A stretch of DNA of 64,000 bases from Bacillus aerolatus (GCF_009183655.1 NZ_WEIO01000009.1:62001-126000), one strand, 5' to 3'; shown: positions 9,803 through 18,210, counted from the first letter of the stretch. A program made the numbers and translations. The notes: a model not told the origin generated them from the letters alone.

Positions 9803-9831
9803 TTGACATATATCCAATTCTCTATTATTAT
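9803..9831 (+). promoter_or_regulatory. SigA promoter of the riboswitch transcript
   Basis: TTGACA (9803-9808), 17 bp, TATTAT (9826-9831). This near-consensus promoter places the start about 20 bp before the riboswitch. Confidence 0.8.
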
Positions 9832-9854
9832 AGTAATATAAACTCAATATTCCT

Positions 9855-9975
9855 TTTAAGGGGAGTAGCTTTTACAGCAAAGTCGTCATTACAGAGCAAG
9901 CAGCTCTCGGCTTTGTTGGCAACTACTATCGTTGTTAGCAAGACCTTACCAACACGGTAGAGGTCTTTTTGTTTT
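9855..9975 (+). ncRNA. yybP-ykoY manganese riboswitch with expression-platform terminator
   Basis: The core reads AAGGGGAGTAGC (9858-9869). It is followed by a long arm (CAAAGTCG paired with CGGCTTTG, topped by AGAGC/GCTCT), a short CAAC/GTTG hairpin, and AGCAAGACCTTACC. The last block pairs either with the 5' AAGG (P1) or with GGTAGAGGTCT to form a terminator before TTTTTG (9941-9970). This is the ykoY-type layout, where manganese favours read-through. The usual targets, TerC-like or other Mn exporters, are absent; the next genes are small basic and membrane proteins. Confidence 0.82.
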
Positions 9976-9977
9976 TT

Positions 9978-10010
9978 GAGCCTATACCATATCCGGTATA
10001 GGCTCTTTTT
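9978..10010 (+). terminator. Second terminator after the riboswitch
   Basis: Perfect 11 bp stem GAGCCTATACC/GGTATAGGCTC with a 6-base loop and a T-run. It lies only a few bases after the riboswitch terminator, so downstream genes are behind two stops. Confidence 0.85.
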
Positions 10011-10072
10011 GTTTATTTGTCATTCTATGTGTAACGACGACCAATCATATCAATTTAGTGAGGAGGTATACC

Positions 10073-10216
10073 ATGAAGAAGAAACATTTATCCTTTCATC
10101 AATTAATTGAAAAGAATAAGGAAGAAATGTTGAAAGATAAGTCTGTTATGGAAAAAATCGAAAAGAAGTTGGATAAAAAGCATACAGACTTTATGAAAAG
10201 GCAGCAAGTCGTGTGA
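10073..10216 (+). CDS. FbpB-like small basic protein
   Basis: 47 residues with a perfect AGGAGG ribosome-binding site 8 bases before the ATG. The protein is Lys-rich and helical, with the pattern F-x-x-L-I-x-x-N-K-x-E-M-x-x-D-x-x-x-M-x-x-I-E-x-x-L-x-x-K-H of the Fur-regulated basic protein B family. In B. subtilis these help the small RNA FsrA spare iron. No Fur box is visible upstream; the nearest promoter is that of the manganese riboswitch, so Mn control by read-through is possible. Family assignment is from pattern memory. Confidence 0.7.
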   Translation: MKKKHLSFHQLIEKNKEEMLKDKSVMEKIEKKLDKKHTDFMKRQQVV

Positions 10217-10259
10217 TCAGCTTACTAAAATAAGAAAAAGATAAAATGGAGGATTTCAT

Positions 10260-10703
10260 ATGTTGAAAAAAATAATTGCATCGATATTGGTTTGTAGTTT
10301 GTGTTTAGCACCTGTTGGAAATATTCTAGATCAGAACACTCATGTGGCAAGTGCAAAATCATATAAATCGGGAAAAGGTTCATTTAAACCATCTACTAGT
10401 AATAGTCCATCTCTTTTCAAAAAAAATAACGATCAGCAAGTGAATAAGCAAAACTCAACAACGAATTCCACAAAAAAATCAACAGCAGCAAAGTCTAAGA
10501 AGGGCGGTCTTTTAAAAGGGCTGTTTATCGGTGGATTAGCTGGTTTATTGTTTGGGAGTTTGCTAGGTAACCTTGGTATTTTAGGTTCTATACTCGGGTT
10601 TATGGTAAATATGATAGTCATCGTTGCTATTGTTATGATTATTCGTAAAATCGTTGTTTCTTTGAAAAACAAACGGAGGGACTATGACGCATGGGAGAAA
10701 TAA
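10260..10703 (+). CDS. Exported/membrane protein with Tim44-like N-terminal features
   Basis: 147 residues. A signal-type N-terminus (Met-Leu-Lys-Lys, hydrophobic core, cleavage near VASA) is followed by a Ser/Thr/Lys/Asn-rich stretch (residues 30-80), then a Gly-rich hydrophobic region (about 83-135) and a basic tail. This resembles the front part of bacterial Tim44-domain proteins, but the lipid-binding Tim44 domain itself is absent. GGAGG precedes the ATG. It overlaps the following gene by 13 bp, so the two are cotranscribed, probably with the FbpB-like gene. Function unknown. Confidence 0.75.
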   Translation: MLKKIIASILVCSLCLAPVGNILDQNTHVASAKSYKSGKGSFKPSTSNSPSLFKKNNDQQVNKQNSTTNSTKKSTAAKSKKGGLLKGLFIGGLAGLLFGSLLGNLGILGSILGFMVNMIVIVAIVMIIRKIVVSLKNKRRDYDAWEK

Positions 10704-10981
10704 AAATTTCCGAGCAAGATATTATGAATGCCCTCTGCTTATATATTGCTGACAAAAAGCAAGTCTCCCCTTATGAGGTGGAAATTGAGTTAATGTATGA
10801 TGATGATTATGGTTTTTCAGCCGAATCCCATGTGTCAGGCCGAAAACAAATTTTAATTACTGTGAACATTATTGAGGCCATTCGATTTTGGCTCGATACT
10901 GAAATGAACATGGATCCGTTTGCGGCAGGGATCGAATTAGTTCTCGATGAGAATGAAGGTATTATTGCTTTCGTGAGATAA
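10691..10981 (+). CDS. YxcD-like protein (DUF2653)
   Basis: 96 residues, acidic and cytoplasmic, beginning MGEIKISEQDIMNALCLYIA and resembling the YxcD/DUF2653 family of Bacillus. A Tyr- and Asp-rich middle (MYDDDYGF) precedes a predicted strand-helix C-terminal half. CGGAGGG lies 10 bases upstream of the ATG, inside the previous gene. It is the last gene of the riboswitch cluster. No biochemical role is known for the family. Confidence 0.75.
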   Translation: MGEIKISEQDIMNALCLYIADKKQVSPYEVEIELMYDDDYGFSAESHVSGRKQILITVNIIEAIRFWLDTEMNMDPFAAGIELVLDENEGIIAFVR

Positions 10982-11010
10982 GATAAATGAAAAAGTAATG
11001 TTAACGTAAG

Positions 11011-11045
11011 TCCCTCACTGTGTTAAGGCGGTGAGGGATTTGCTA
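11011..11045 (+). terminator. Terminator of the riboswitch cluster
   Basis: TCCCTCAC (11011-11018) pairs with GTGAGGGA (11031-11038), followed by a mixed T-rich tail. Confidence 0.6.
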
Positions 11046-11154
11046 TTTCGGTCATTATTTTGATTAATTACTATTTAAATTTTTGTTTGCGTTAAAAAAC
11101 GGTATAATTGGCTCCATAAAGAGTCGCAGCTTCCAGAAAGGCGGAATGTTAAGC

Positions 11155-11772
11155 ATGTCTTATTCAATTCAAGTTATTAGAAAAAATGAGCAAATATCAA
11201 ACGAATGGTCAGGTGGAATAACAACTCAGCTTGCTATCTATCCCGAAGATGCAGATTATAATAAACGTAACTTTAAATGGAGGATTAGTTCGGCAATGGT
11301 TGAAGTCGAAGAGTCTTTGTTCACCTCTCTTCCTAATATTTGGAGATTGATTATGGTAATTGATGGAGAAATGGTTCTTGAACATGAAGGGCATCATCGT
11401 GTGCTTTTAAAGCCTTATGAACAGGATAGCTTTAGCGGGGGATGGACAACTCGAAGCATTGGTAAAGTAAGGGACTTCAATCTAATGTTAGCGGAGGGAT
11501 GCAGTGGAGAATTAAAAGCTATTAATATAGAAAAGGGGATTTATAACGAAAGATTAAGTAATAAAAATCTTGATTTACTTCAAGCAACTGAATGTTTTTA
11601 TTGTGTAAATGGTAATGTTAACATGATCATCGATGATCAGGAATCTATTGATTTAGATGAGGGCGACTTAATAGTATTAAGCGGGGAAAGTTCAGAAAAA
11701 AATATAAATATAAAGTTATCCAACAAAAGTGAAATGACTGCTAATGTCATAAGAGCGAACATCTTTTTTTGA
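11155..11772 (+). CDS. HutD/Ves-family cupin protein
   Basis: 205 residues of the HutD family (two cupin-like barrels). Diagnostic segments are NEWSGGITTQLAIYP at the N-terminus, the WRISSA block, and YEQDSFSGGW in the middle. HutD proteins accompany histidine degradation in proteobacteria and are thought to govern flux rather than act as enzymes; no hut genes are here. The frame is open from 11083, but a TATAAT box at 11103-11108 lies inside that extension, so translation must begin later. ATG 11155 has AAAGGCGG 10 bases upstream. Confidence 0.8.
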   Translation: MSYSIQVIRKNEQISNEWSGGITTQLAIYPEDADYNKRNFKWRISSAMVEVEESLFTSLPNIWRLIMVIDGEMVLEHEGHHRVLLKPYEQDSFSGGWTTRSIGKVRDFNLMLAEGCSGELKAINIEKGIYNERLSNKNLDLLQATECFYCVNGNVNMIIDDQESIDLDEGDLIVLSGESSEKNINIKLSNKSEMTANVIRANIFF

Positions 11773-11850
11773 TGAATATTTAATATACACAATTTGAGTA
11801 CTGTTCGCTGCTTGTGAGGAAAGATAAATTATAAATGTAATAGTGAGTGA

Positions 11851-11882
11851 AGAGCCTTTCCACAGAAAGGCTCTTTGATTTT
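11851..11882 (+). terminator. Terminator after the HutD gene
   Basis: AGAGCCTTT/AAAGGCTCT stem with a 6-base loop, then TTGATTTTT. Confidence 0.75.
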
Positions 11883-12132
11883 TGTAAGATATAGTCAATC
11901 GGTTGATTTATGCTCTGTTACATATGTCTGAAACGTCTGGGATACAAGGAGAATTAACAACTGACCTCTATGTTTCCAGAGATAGGCATTGCTTCGGGTT
12001 ATAACAGATAAGGTAGGGAAATGTTGATAGAATAGGCTGGTTTTTTAGCGTTTTAAATCAATTTTATTTAAGGCAGTGCATTAAAATACCTAGTTGAAAA
12101 GAAATAAGTTACCAATTAACTTTGTTAATCCA

Positions 12133-12161
12133 TTGACATAATGTGTTAACAATTTTATCAT
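12133..12161 (+). promoter_or_regulatory. Promoter of the biotin operon
   Basis: TTGACA (12133-12138), 17 bp, TATCAT (12156-12161): a strong SigA promoter ending just before the BirA operator. Confidence 0.8.
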
Positions 12162-12163
12162 TT

Positions 12164-12198
12164 AATTGTTAACTAAATATAAAATATGGTTTACAATT
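12164..12198. promoter_or_regulatory. BirA (biotin repressor) operator
   Basis: TTGTTAAC, 15 bp spacer, GTTTACAA (12166-12196), extended by AA/TT on the outside. This is the inverted-repeat form of the BirA site. It covers the expected transcription start, so biotin-bound BirA should block the bioF-bioI operon. A second GTTAACAA-type half-site at 12144-12151 overlaps the promoter spacer. Confidence 0.85.
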
Positions 12199-12414
12199 GA
12201 AGAGAATGTGGTTGAAACTTGGGAGTATCGGAAATTTACTGGATTGCTATTTGGATTAATTAGAGGAGCTATATTGATTGATATTCAGTCAGGTGAACGT
12301 ATTTTTCATTCAATGGGAGAGAAAATAGCACAAGAGTGAATCGAAAAAAGTAGAAAGTATCTTTGGCTGCCTTTTATAAAGAAACAATTAATAAGGTAAC
12401 AAATGGGGTGAAAA
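12199..12414 (+). other. Leader of the biotin operon with a possible short ORF
   Basis: About 215 bp of leader. A 43-codon frame from GTG 12208 to TGA 12339 has only a weak ribosome-binding site and no recognised family. It may be a remnant of a lost bio gene or nothing. Confidence 0.3.
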
Positions 12415-13590
12415 GTGTTGAAGCTTGATGAATGGTTAAGCCACCGGTTAGATAAGACAAAAGTGTCTGGCTTGTATCGGCAGTTGAGAACGATGAATAC
12501 TGCTCCCCGTCCTGAGATGGTTATGGATGGTCAGAAACAAATTGTCTTTTCATCAAATAATTATTTAGGACTGGCGAATGATAAACGCTTGGTTTATGCA
12601 GCAGAAACGATACTGCATGAATTTGGAGTAGGGAGCAGCGGCTCAAGGTTAACGACCGGCCATACTGAATGGCATCAAAAACTTGAAGAAAAAATCGCGG
12701 GCTTTAAGCAGACAGAAGCAGCCCTCCTGTTTTCAAGCGGTTATTTAGCTAATGTCGGTGTACTTTCTTCATTACCTGGAAAAGGGGATGTAATTTTCAG
12801 CGATCAATTAAATCATGCGAGTATTATCGATGGGTGCCGACTATCAAAAGCCGACACAATCATTTATAACCATGTAGATATGGATGATCTTGAAGAAAAA
12901 TTAAAAGAAACAAAACCTTATCAGCGACGTTTTATTGTAACAGATGGAGTATTTAGTATGGATGGTACGATTGCACCTCTTGATAAGATCATGTCACTTG
13001 CTAAACGCTATCATTCACTCGTAATTGTTGACGATGCGCACGCGACGGGTGTTTTAGGAGAGAACGGCAGGGGGACAAGCGAATATTTCAGTGTCTTTCC
13101 AGATGTGGTTATTGGTACTCTAAGCAAAGCCATTGGTGCGGAAGGGGGTTTTGTCTCTGGATCAAAGATATTAATTGACTTTTTACTAAATCATGCCAGA
13201 ACTTTTATCTTTCAAACCTCCATTCCGCCATCCATCTGTGCCGCTTCATATGCAGCATTGGAGATTATTGAACATAGTAAAGAAAAACGCCAACTGTTGC
13301 TTTCAAAAGTAAAACAGACAAAAAGTAGTTTAGAAGAAATGGGTTATGTGGTGAAGGGGGACGATACACCGATTATTCCTGTGATTATCGGAGATACCCA
13401 TAAGGCAGTAATCTTTGCGAAAAGACTACAGCAAGAAGGAATATACGCACCAGCGATTCGCCCGCCAACCGTAGCCGTAGGGGAAAGCCGTATTCGGTTA
13501 ACGGTCACAACTGACCACAGTTCAAAAGAAATAGATCACTTGCTAAATTCGTTTCATTTCATCGGAAAAGAGCTGAACATAATTAAATAA
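12415..13590 (+). CDS. bioF: 8-amino-7-oxononanoate synthase
   Basis: 391-residue PLP enzyme joining pimeloyl thioester and alanine to give KAPA, the first ring-forming step of biotin synthesis. It matches Bacillus BioF along its whole length. FSSNNYLGL, GSSGSRLTTG, DDAHATGVLG and the PLP lysine K238 in TLSKAIG are all present. The start is GTG 12415 (or TTG 12418) behind GGGGTGA. It is the first gene after the BirA operator and is followed 67 bp on by bioI. The other usual operon members (bioW, bioA, bioD, bioB) are not in this window. Confidence 0.95.
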   Translation: MLKLDEWLSHRLDKTKVSGLYRQLRTMNTAPRPEMVMDGQKQIVFSSNNYLGLANDKRLVYAAETILHEFGVGSSGSRLTTGHTEWHQKLEEKIAGFKQTEAALLFSSGYLANVGVLSSLPGKGDVIFSDQLNHASIIDGCRLSKADTIIYNHVDMDDLEEKLKETKPYQRRFIVTDGVFSMDGTIAPLDKIMSLAKRYHSLVIVDDAHATGVLGENGRGTSEYFSVFPDVVIGTLSKAIGAEGGFVSGSKILIDFLLNHARTFIFQTSIPPSICAASYAALEIIEHSKEKRQLLLSKVKQTKSSLEEMGYVVKGDDTPIIPVIIGDTHKAVIFAKRLQQEGIYAPAIRPPTVAVGESRIRLTVTTDHSSKEIDHLLNSFHFIGKELNIIK

Positions 13591-13657
13591 ATCGTTTTTT
13601 TGTAACAGGAGCTGGTACCGTGTCTTTAAAATAAGATTATCGCATTGGAGGAATAAA

Positions 13658-14884
13658 ATGACGAACGATTTAAAACAAAAGCTGGAAGGTCTAAAAACAA
13701 CATTATTTTCACTTTCTTCTCCTGAGTTTTTAAGCAATCCTTATCCTATTTACGATAAGCTGCGTTCCAATCATCCTGTTTATAAGGCAAATTCATTTAA
13801 ATATCCAGGTTGGTATGTAACCGGATATGAAGAGACGGCAGCGATTCTTAAAGATACTAAATTTAAAAATCGCATCCCGCTGCCTCAAACATCAAAAAAA
13901 TATGAGCACCTTAAAACTATCCAGAGCGATATGATGCTTTTTAAAAATCAACATGACCATAAACGTTTGCGCATGTTGGTTAGTAAAGTATTTACTCCAA
14001 ATGTTGTGGAAGGATATCGTCCTTACATAGAAGAAACTGTTAATGAGCTGTTGAATCAAGTACAAGATAAAAAGCGAATGGATATCGTTGCAGACTTTGC
14101 GTTTCCTTTAGCCAGTCTCATTATAGCTAAAATATTAGGAGTACCGGCAGAAGAGCGTCATCAATTCAGAGAATGGACAGTAAGCTTAATCCAAACCATT
14201 GACTTTACCCGCTCAAGAGAGACGCTAGCAAATGGAAACGATACAACCAAGATGTTACTCATTTACTTTAAAGAGCTCATTAACAAGCGGAAACAAACTC
14301 CTCAAAATGACCTTATTAGTACGTTAATATTAGAAGAACAGCAAGGTGACAAGTTAACAGACGAGGAATTATTGGCGACATGTATTTTACTTGTTATTGC
14401 TGGACATGAAACAACAGTAAATCTTATCAGCAATGCGGTTCTATCCCTATTGAATTATCCGGAGCAATTAATGATGTTAAAGGAAAATACATTACTTATC
14501 GAAAGGGCAGTTGAGGAATTTTTACGCTATGAGAGTCCCACACAGTTGACAGCTCGTATTGCATCGGAAGATACCGAAATGAATGGAATCACCATTAAAA
14601 AAGGCGAGCAAGTATACATACTGTTGGGGGCCGCCAATCGTGATCCTAAAAAATTCATTAATCCTAATGTGCTTGATATCACTAGGAATCCTAATCCGCA
14701 TCTTGCATTTGGATATGGCATTCACTTTTGTTTAGGTTCCTCATTAGCACGTCTTGAAGCACAAATTGCTATTCAAACACTCCTGCGGCGAATGGGTAAT
14801 CTCCAAATGGCTACACCAGACCTGCAATGGAGAAAACTTATTGGTTTTAGAGCGTTAAAAGAACTGCCAATCACCTTTGACTAA
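13658..14884 (+). CDS. bioI: Cytochrome P450 BioI (pimeloyl-ACP forming)
   Basis: 408 residues, CYP107H type. The oxygen-binding helix reads AGHETT, the K-helix ExxR pair lies in FLRYESP/RIA, and the haem loop FGYGIHFCLG places the thiolate at C358. BioI cleaves fatty acyl-ACP to pimeloyl-ACP, the precursor used by BioF, so the pair forms the front end of biotin synthesis. TTGGAGG lies 7 bases before the ATG. It ends at a hairpin terminator that also runs into a broken convergent gene. Confidence 0.93.
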   Translation: MTNDLKQKLEGLKTTLFSLSSPEFLSNPYPIYDKLRSNHPVYKANSFKYPGWYVTGYEETAAILKDTKFKNRIPLPQTSKKYEHLKTIQSDMMLFKNQHDHKRLRMLVSKVFTPNVVEGYRPYIEETVNELLNQVQDKKRMDIVADFAFPLASLIIAKILGVPAEERHQFREWTVSLIQTIDFTRSRETLANGNDTTKMLLIYFKELINKRKQTPQNDLISTLILEEQQGDKLTDEELLATCILLVIAGHETTVNLISNAVLSLLNYPEQLMMLKENTLLIERAVEEFLRYESPTQLTARIASEDTEMNGITIKKGEQVYILLGAANRDPKKFINPNVLDITRNPNPHLAFGYGIHFCLGSSLARLEAQIAIQTLLRRMGNLQMATPDLQWRKLIGFRALKELPITFD

Positions 14885-14896
14885 GTTAGATTACAA

Positions 14897-14948
14897 AAAG
14901 GAGAGCGGGTCACTTCATGCTATGATCACTCTCCTTTTCTTCATACCA
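14897..14948 (+). terminator. Terminator of the biotin operon
   Basis: AAAGGAGAG (14897-14905) pairs with CTCTCCTTT (14939-14947), followed by T-rich sequence. Confidence 0.75.
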
Positions 14949-15607
14949 GCCATGCGTCCAGTTTGATTTTTATGGACATCAATGACGACAATTTTTGCTC
15001 CGTTTTTTCTTGCTTTTTGTGCAATCATCATTTGGTGCATATTCGTACTGACAGCGTTAATTCCCCACATGATAAATAGCTTTGTTTCCGTCATCTCTTC
15101 TGGATCTGTACCATAGCCTCCACCCATTGTGTAACTGTATCCTTTTGAACCAGCAGATGAACAGATGGTTCGGTCGAGCTGACTTGATCCGAGCCGGTGA
15201 AAGAAATGCCGGTCCATTCCTTCTGAATTGATTTTTCCCATGTTCCCATAAAAACTGTAAGGGAGGATCGATTCTGGGCCTTCTTCTGAGATCAGTTTTT
15301 TCCAATGACTGGTGATTGTTTCGATTGCCTCTTGCCAGCTAATGGAAATGAATTTCCCATCGCCTTTTTGTCCAACACGCTTCAAAGGCGTTCTTATTCT
15401 TTTATGATCATAAATACGTTCCCTCATATTCCGCACTTTGTTGCAAATGTTCCCTTTCGCCACAGGGTGATTAGGATCGCCTTCAGTTTTGACGATTTTC
15501 CCGTCTTTTTTGTGTACGAGTAATCCACATTGGTCAGGGCAGTCAAGAGAACAGACTGAAGGGACCACATCATTTTCTACATCAATATATGATTGCATAT
15601 CCACCAT
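14915..15607 (-). pseudogene. Molybdopterin oxidoreductase, 3'-truncated
   Basis: The first 220 residues of a molybdopterin oxidoreductase of the formate dehydrogenase/BisC group (full length about 680-700). The Fe4S4 cysteines CSLDCPDQCG and the distal GNICNK are intact, as is the start of the molybdopterin domain up to IDVHKNQTGRMA. The frame then runs into the bioI terminator region, adding a spurious basic tail. About two thirds of the gene, including most cofactor contacts, is missing, so it cannot be an active enzyme. Confidence 0.85.
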
Positions 15608-15717
15608 CCTCCCATGGCAAAAATAACTTTATTGATTGTTAAAACTAAAAGAGTTTTTTGAATTTTCTCGCATAAATACCTTACTACAAGAAAAGTTTGC
15701 GGGAAAGGAAGGATTCA

Positions 15718-16731
15718 ATGATTATTGGGCTGTTAATTATTCTGCTTCTCGTATTGTTTTTACCTTTTTTCGTCAAATACGTCGAAGAAAATTTAGAAGT
15801 ATTTTTATTTGTCATGGGTTTTTTAGCCACAATTGTCGGCGGAGTATTGGACAAGGCTCTTCTAATGAAAGCACTGGAAGATCCTATTAAAATTACGATT
15901 GCCGTTTTGGCAGCTGGACTATTGTTTAAGTGGCTTCAGACACCTTTAGAAAAAGGAGTTCTTGGCATAAGCCGTGCAATGCCTTTTCGGTTATTTATCG
16001 CCCTAGTCGTGATTATATTAGGCTTGCTTTCAAGTGTGATTACTGCAATTATTGCTGCCTTAATTTTAGTTTTAATTGTCAGTGTCCTTAAACTGGACCG
16101 TCAATCGGAGGTTCGGCTAGTGGTTTTAGCTTGCTTCTCCATTGGTCTTGGCGCTTCTTTAACACCGATTGGAGAGCCTCTTTCAACAATTGCCATCAGT
16201 AAATTAGGAGAAGATTTCTTTTATCTCATACGATTAATCGGCCCTGAAGTCATAACTGCCGTGTTGATTTTCGGTATTCTTTCCGCGCTTCTTGTGCATC
16301 CGAAACAAAATCAAGAAGGTTTGTCCAGCAGTCAAGCGAGCGAATCTTACGGAGAAATTATTATCCGGACCATTAAAATTTATTTGTTTGTCATGGGGCT
16401 GACACTTCTCGGTTCAGGATTTGAACCATTGATCAACCGTTACCTGCTGGATTTAAATACGGGTATATTATATTGGATCAATATGATTTCGGCCGTCCTT
16501 GACAATGCTACTCTCGCAGCCGCCGAAATCAGCCCTTCAATGAATGAAGCGACCATAGAGGCAATTTTACTTGGGCTTTGTATTAGCGGTGGAATGCTTA
16601 TACCAGGAAACATCCCGAATATCATTGCAGCTGGAAAGTTAGGGATTGCAAGTAAAGAGTGGGCAAAATTCGGATTGCCTGTTGGCTTAGCTACCATGTT
16701 TGTTTTCTTTATTGTCATTACTTTCTTTTAA
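15718..16731 (+). CDS. DUF1646 membrane protein, putative cation transporter
   Basis: 337 residues with about 10 hydrophobic segments, matching the DUF1646 family, which is distantly related to the NhaD/ArsB ion transporter group. Visible conserved blocks include the GASLTPIGEPLSTI and AVLDNATLAAAEISP loops; the latter pairs an Asp-Asn with re-entrant helices as in ion transporters. ATG 15718 is preferred over the in-frame ATG at 15697 because AAAGGAAGG precedes it. Substrate unknown. It is a single-gene unit with its own terminator. Confidence 0.8.
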   Translation: MIIGLLIILLLVLFLPFFVKYVEENLEVFLFVMGFLATIVGGVLDKALLMKALEDPIKITIAVLAAGLLFKWLQTPLEKGVLGISRAMPFRLFIALVVIILGLLSSVITAIIAALILVLIVSVLKLDRQSEVRLVVLACFSIGLGASLTPIGEPLSTIAISKLGEDFFYLIRLIGPEVITAVLIFGILSALLVHPKQNQEGLSSSQASESYGEIIIRTIKIYLFVMGLTLLGSGFEPLINRYLLDLNTGILYWINMISAVLDNATLAAAEISPSMNEATIEAILLGLCISGGMLIPGNIPNIIAAGKLGIASKEWAKFGLPVGLATMFVFFIVITFF

Positions 16732-16805
16732 GAGTATTTCCTACTTAGATAAAAATGCTTTTAAATGCCTTTTGGTTGTTCAAGACAACAAAGCTTTCTC
16801 ACTAC

Positions 16806-16845
16806 AAAGGAACCCGCTCTGGCCGGAGGGGGTTCCTTTTTTTAC
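16806..16845 (+). terminator. Terminator of the DUF1646 gene
   Basis: AAAGGAACCC (16806-16815) pairs with GGGTTCCTTT (16830-16839), followed by TTTT. Confidence 0.85.
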
Positions 16846-16876
16846 TTCCCTCGGTAATGTCGTAAATTATCAAATT

Positions 16877-17044
16877 CTAAGGCATTTCGTCCTCTTTTAC
16901 CCGATTTTTAAAAGCTTCATAAGTAACAATATCTTCAGTTTGTTCAAACTGTCGATTAGGCACCTTCTTCTCAATTACGTTATGCTCAGGATAGTTTCCA
17001 GGGTTTCCTTTTTCTTTGTGACTAAAGCTTTTACCACGGCCCAT
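16877..17044 (-). CDS. Small hydrophilic protein, unknown
   Basis: 55 residues beginning MGRGKSFSHKEKGNPGNYPE, rich in Lys, Glu and Asn, with no membrane segment. GAAAGGAGAG lies 9 bases upstream of the ATG at 17044. An in-frame ATG at 17050 is too close to it. I do not recognise a characterised family; small proteins starting MGRGKSF occur in Bacillaceae as unannotated genes. A plus-strand frame at 16700-17116 covers the same DNA but has no start signal. Confidence 0.6.
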   Translation of the reverse strand: MGRGKSFSHKEKGNPGNYPEHNVIEKKVPNRQFEQTEDIVTYEAFKNRVKEDEMP

Positions 17045-17169
17045 ACACATTCTCTCCTTTCTATTCTTGCTTTTTTAGTTTTCTCCACTGCGAAAAAAAA
17101 TATCCCGTTTAACTAATCGGAGAGTGAGGGAAGCGCCCACGTCTAGAAAAAGATTTTCCTTTCTTTACG

Positions 17170-17480
17170 TTTTGGTTTAATGAAAAAGGTGAGGGGTTAT
17201 CCAGCATAAAGGAAGCTAGCCTGCTCATTGTTATTGGATTTGATTTTGGAGAAAAGTTACAAAAGGGAGGCAAGCTGAGTCAATTGCTTCACGCTTTTAG
17301 AACAGCCATGACGACGGCTAAATTGGCCATCATGGCCACTGTTCAGATTGCAGGATACAATGGATTAATGATCTGGCTGCCATCTATGCTTCAAAAATTA
17401 CAAGGATTATCTGTTTCAAGCTCTGCGCTTTGAAGAATCAATACTGCTGTTGGAATGATTATCGATATGTTACTTCAATA
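17170..17480 (+). pseudogene. MFS transporter fragment
   Basis: The translation contains KGGKLSQLL and then the typical MFS segment GYNGLMIWLPSMLQKLQGLS, interrupted by TGA at 17431, with GMII recognisable after the stop. Only about 100 residues of a sugar/organic-acid type MFS protein remain, with neither end present. It lies directly upstream of the methyltransferase. Confidence 0.7.
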
Positions 17481-17516
17481 GTTAAATTTATATATCATTT
17501 AAATAGGAGGGAATCC

Positions 17517-18122
17517 ATGAAAGAACAGTTTTATGATGAATTGCTGAACATAAAAACAAGAGGAGACCAAAAGGGATTCAATCAGTCTTTTCACTACCAT
17601 CGATATGAGCCAACACCATATAGTGCACTAGAAAAGTTATTTAATCAATATGAATTAAAAAGCAGTGATCGTATTGTTGACTTTGGGTGCGGAAAAGGGC
17701 GATTAAATTTCTATATCAATTATTTATTTAACGCAACTGTTGTAGGAGTAGAAATGAACGAAGCGTTTTATCAAGAAGCAGTTGAAAATCGAAATAGTTA
17801 TTTGAAGAAAACGAAAAATAGTATAGATAAAGTCCAATTCCATTGTTGCTTGGCAGAAGAGTACCAAATTGCTCCATTAGATAATCGATTTTACTTTTTC
17901 AATCCATTTTCGATACAAATTTTTATGAATATTATCAATAAGATATTGATTTCAGCGGAAAAATCAGAACGAGAAATAGAGCTCGTTTTATATTATGGAT
18001 CAGAAGATTATATCTATTTTTTAGAAAACAGCACCTCTTTTGAGTTAAAAGAGGAAGTCATACGGCCGGGTGTATATGAACATAATCCTTATGAGAGGTT
18101 TTTAATATATCGATTGACATAA
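17517..18122 (+). CDS. Class I SAM-dependent methyltransferase
   Basis: 201 residues. Motif I is VDFGCGKGRLNFY (residues about 55-67), followed by VVGVEMN as the acidic SAM-ribose loop and FYFFNPF in the motif IV position. The N-terminus GDQKGFNQSFHYHRYEPTPY is characteristic of a small Bacillus family of unknown substrate. AGGAGGG precedes the ATG at 17517; the frame extends back to 17430 through the MFS relic and that part was discarded. Confidence 0.82.
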   Translation: MKEQFYDELLNIKTRGDQKGFNQSFHYHRYEPTPYSALEKLFNQYELKSSDRIVDFGCGKGRLNFYINYLFNATVVGVEMNEAFYQEAVENRNSYLKKTKNSIDKVQFHCCLAEEYQIAPLDNRFYFFNPFSIQIFMNIINKILISAEKSEREIELVLYYGSEDYIYFLENSTSFELKEEVIRPGVYEHNPYERFLIYRLT

Positions 18123-18210
18123 TATATGCATTGGAGCTGTATTGCGTGGAGAGCACTATTCATCGATTTCTGACACAACCATTTTAGAGGGCTTTGTCCC
18201 TTAGTCTACA

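Noticed and set aside
10011-10072. Possible Fur box before the FbpB-like gene
   Set aside because: No stretch resembles the 19 bp GATAATGATTATCATTATC pattern well enough.
16700-17116. 138-residue plus-strand frame
   Set aside because: It starts inside the DUF1646 gene without a site, crosses a strong terminator and is antisense to the better-supported 55-residue gene.
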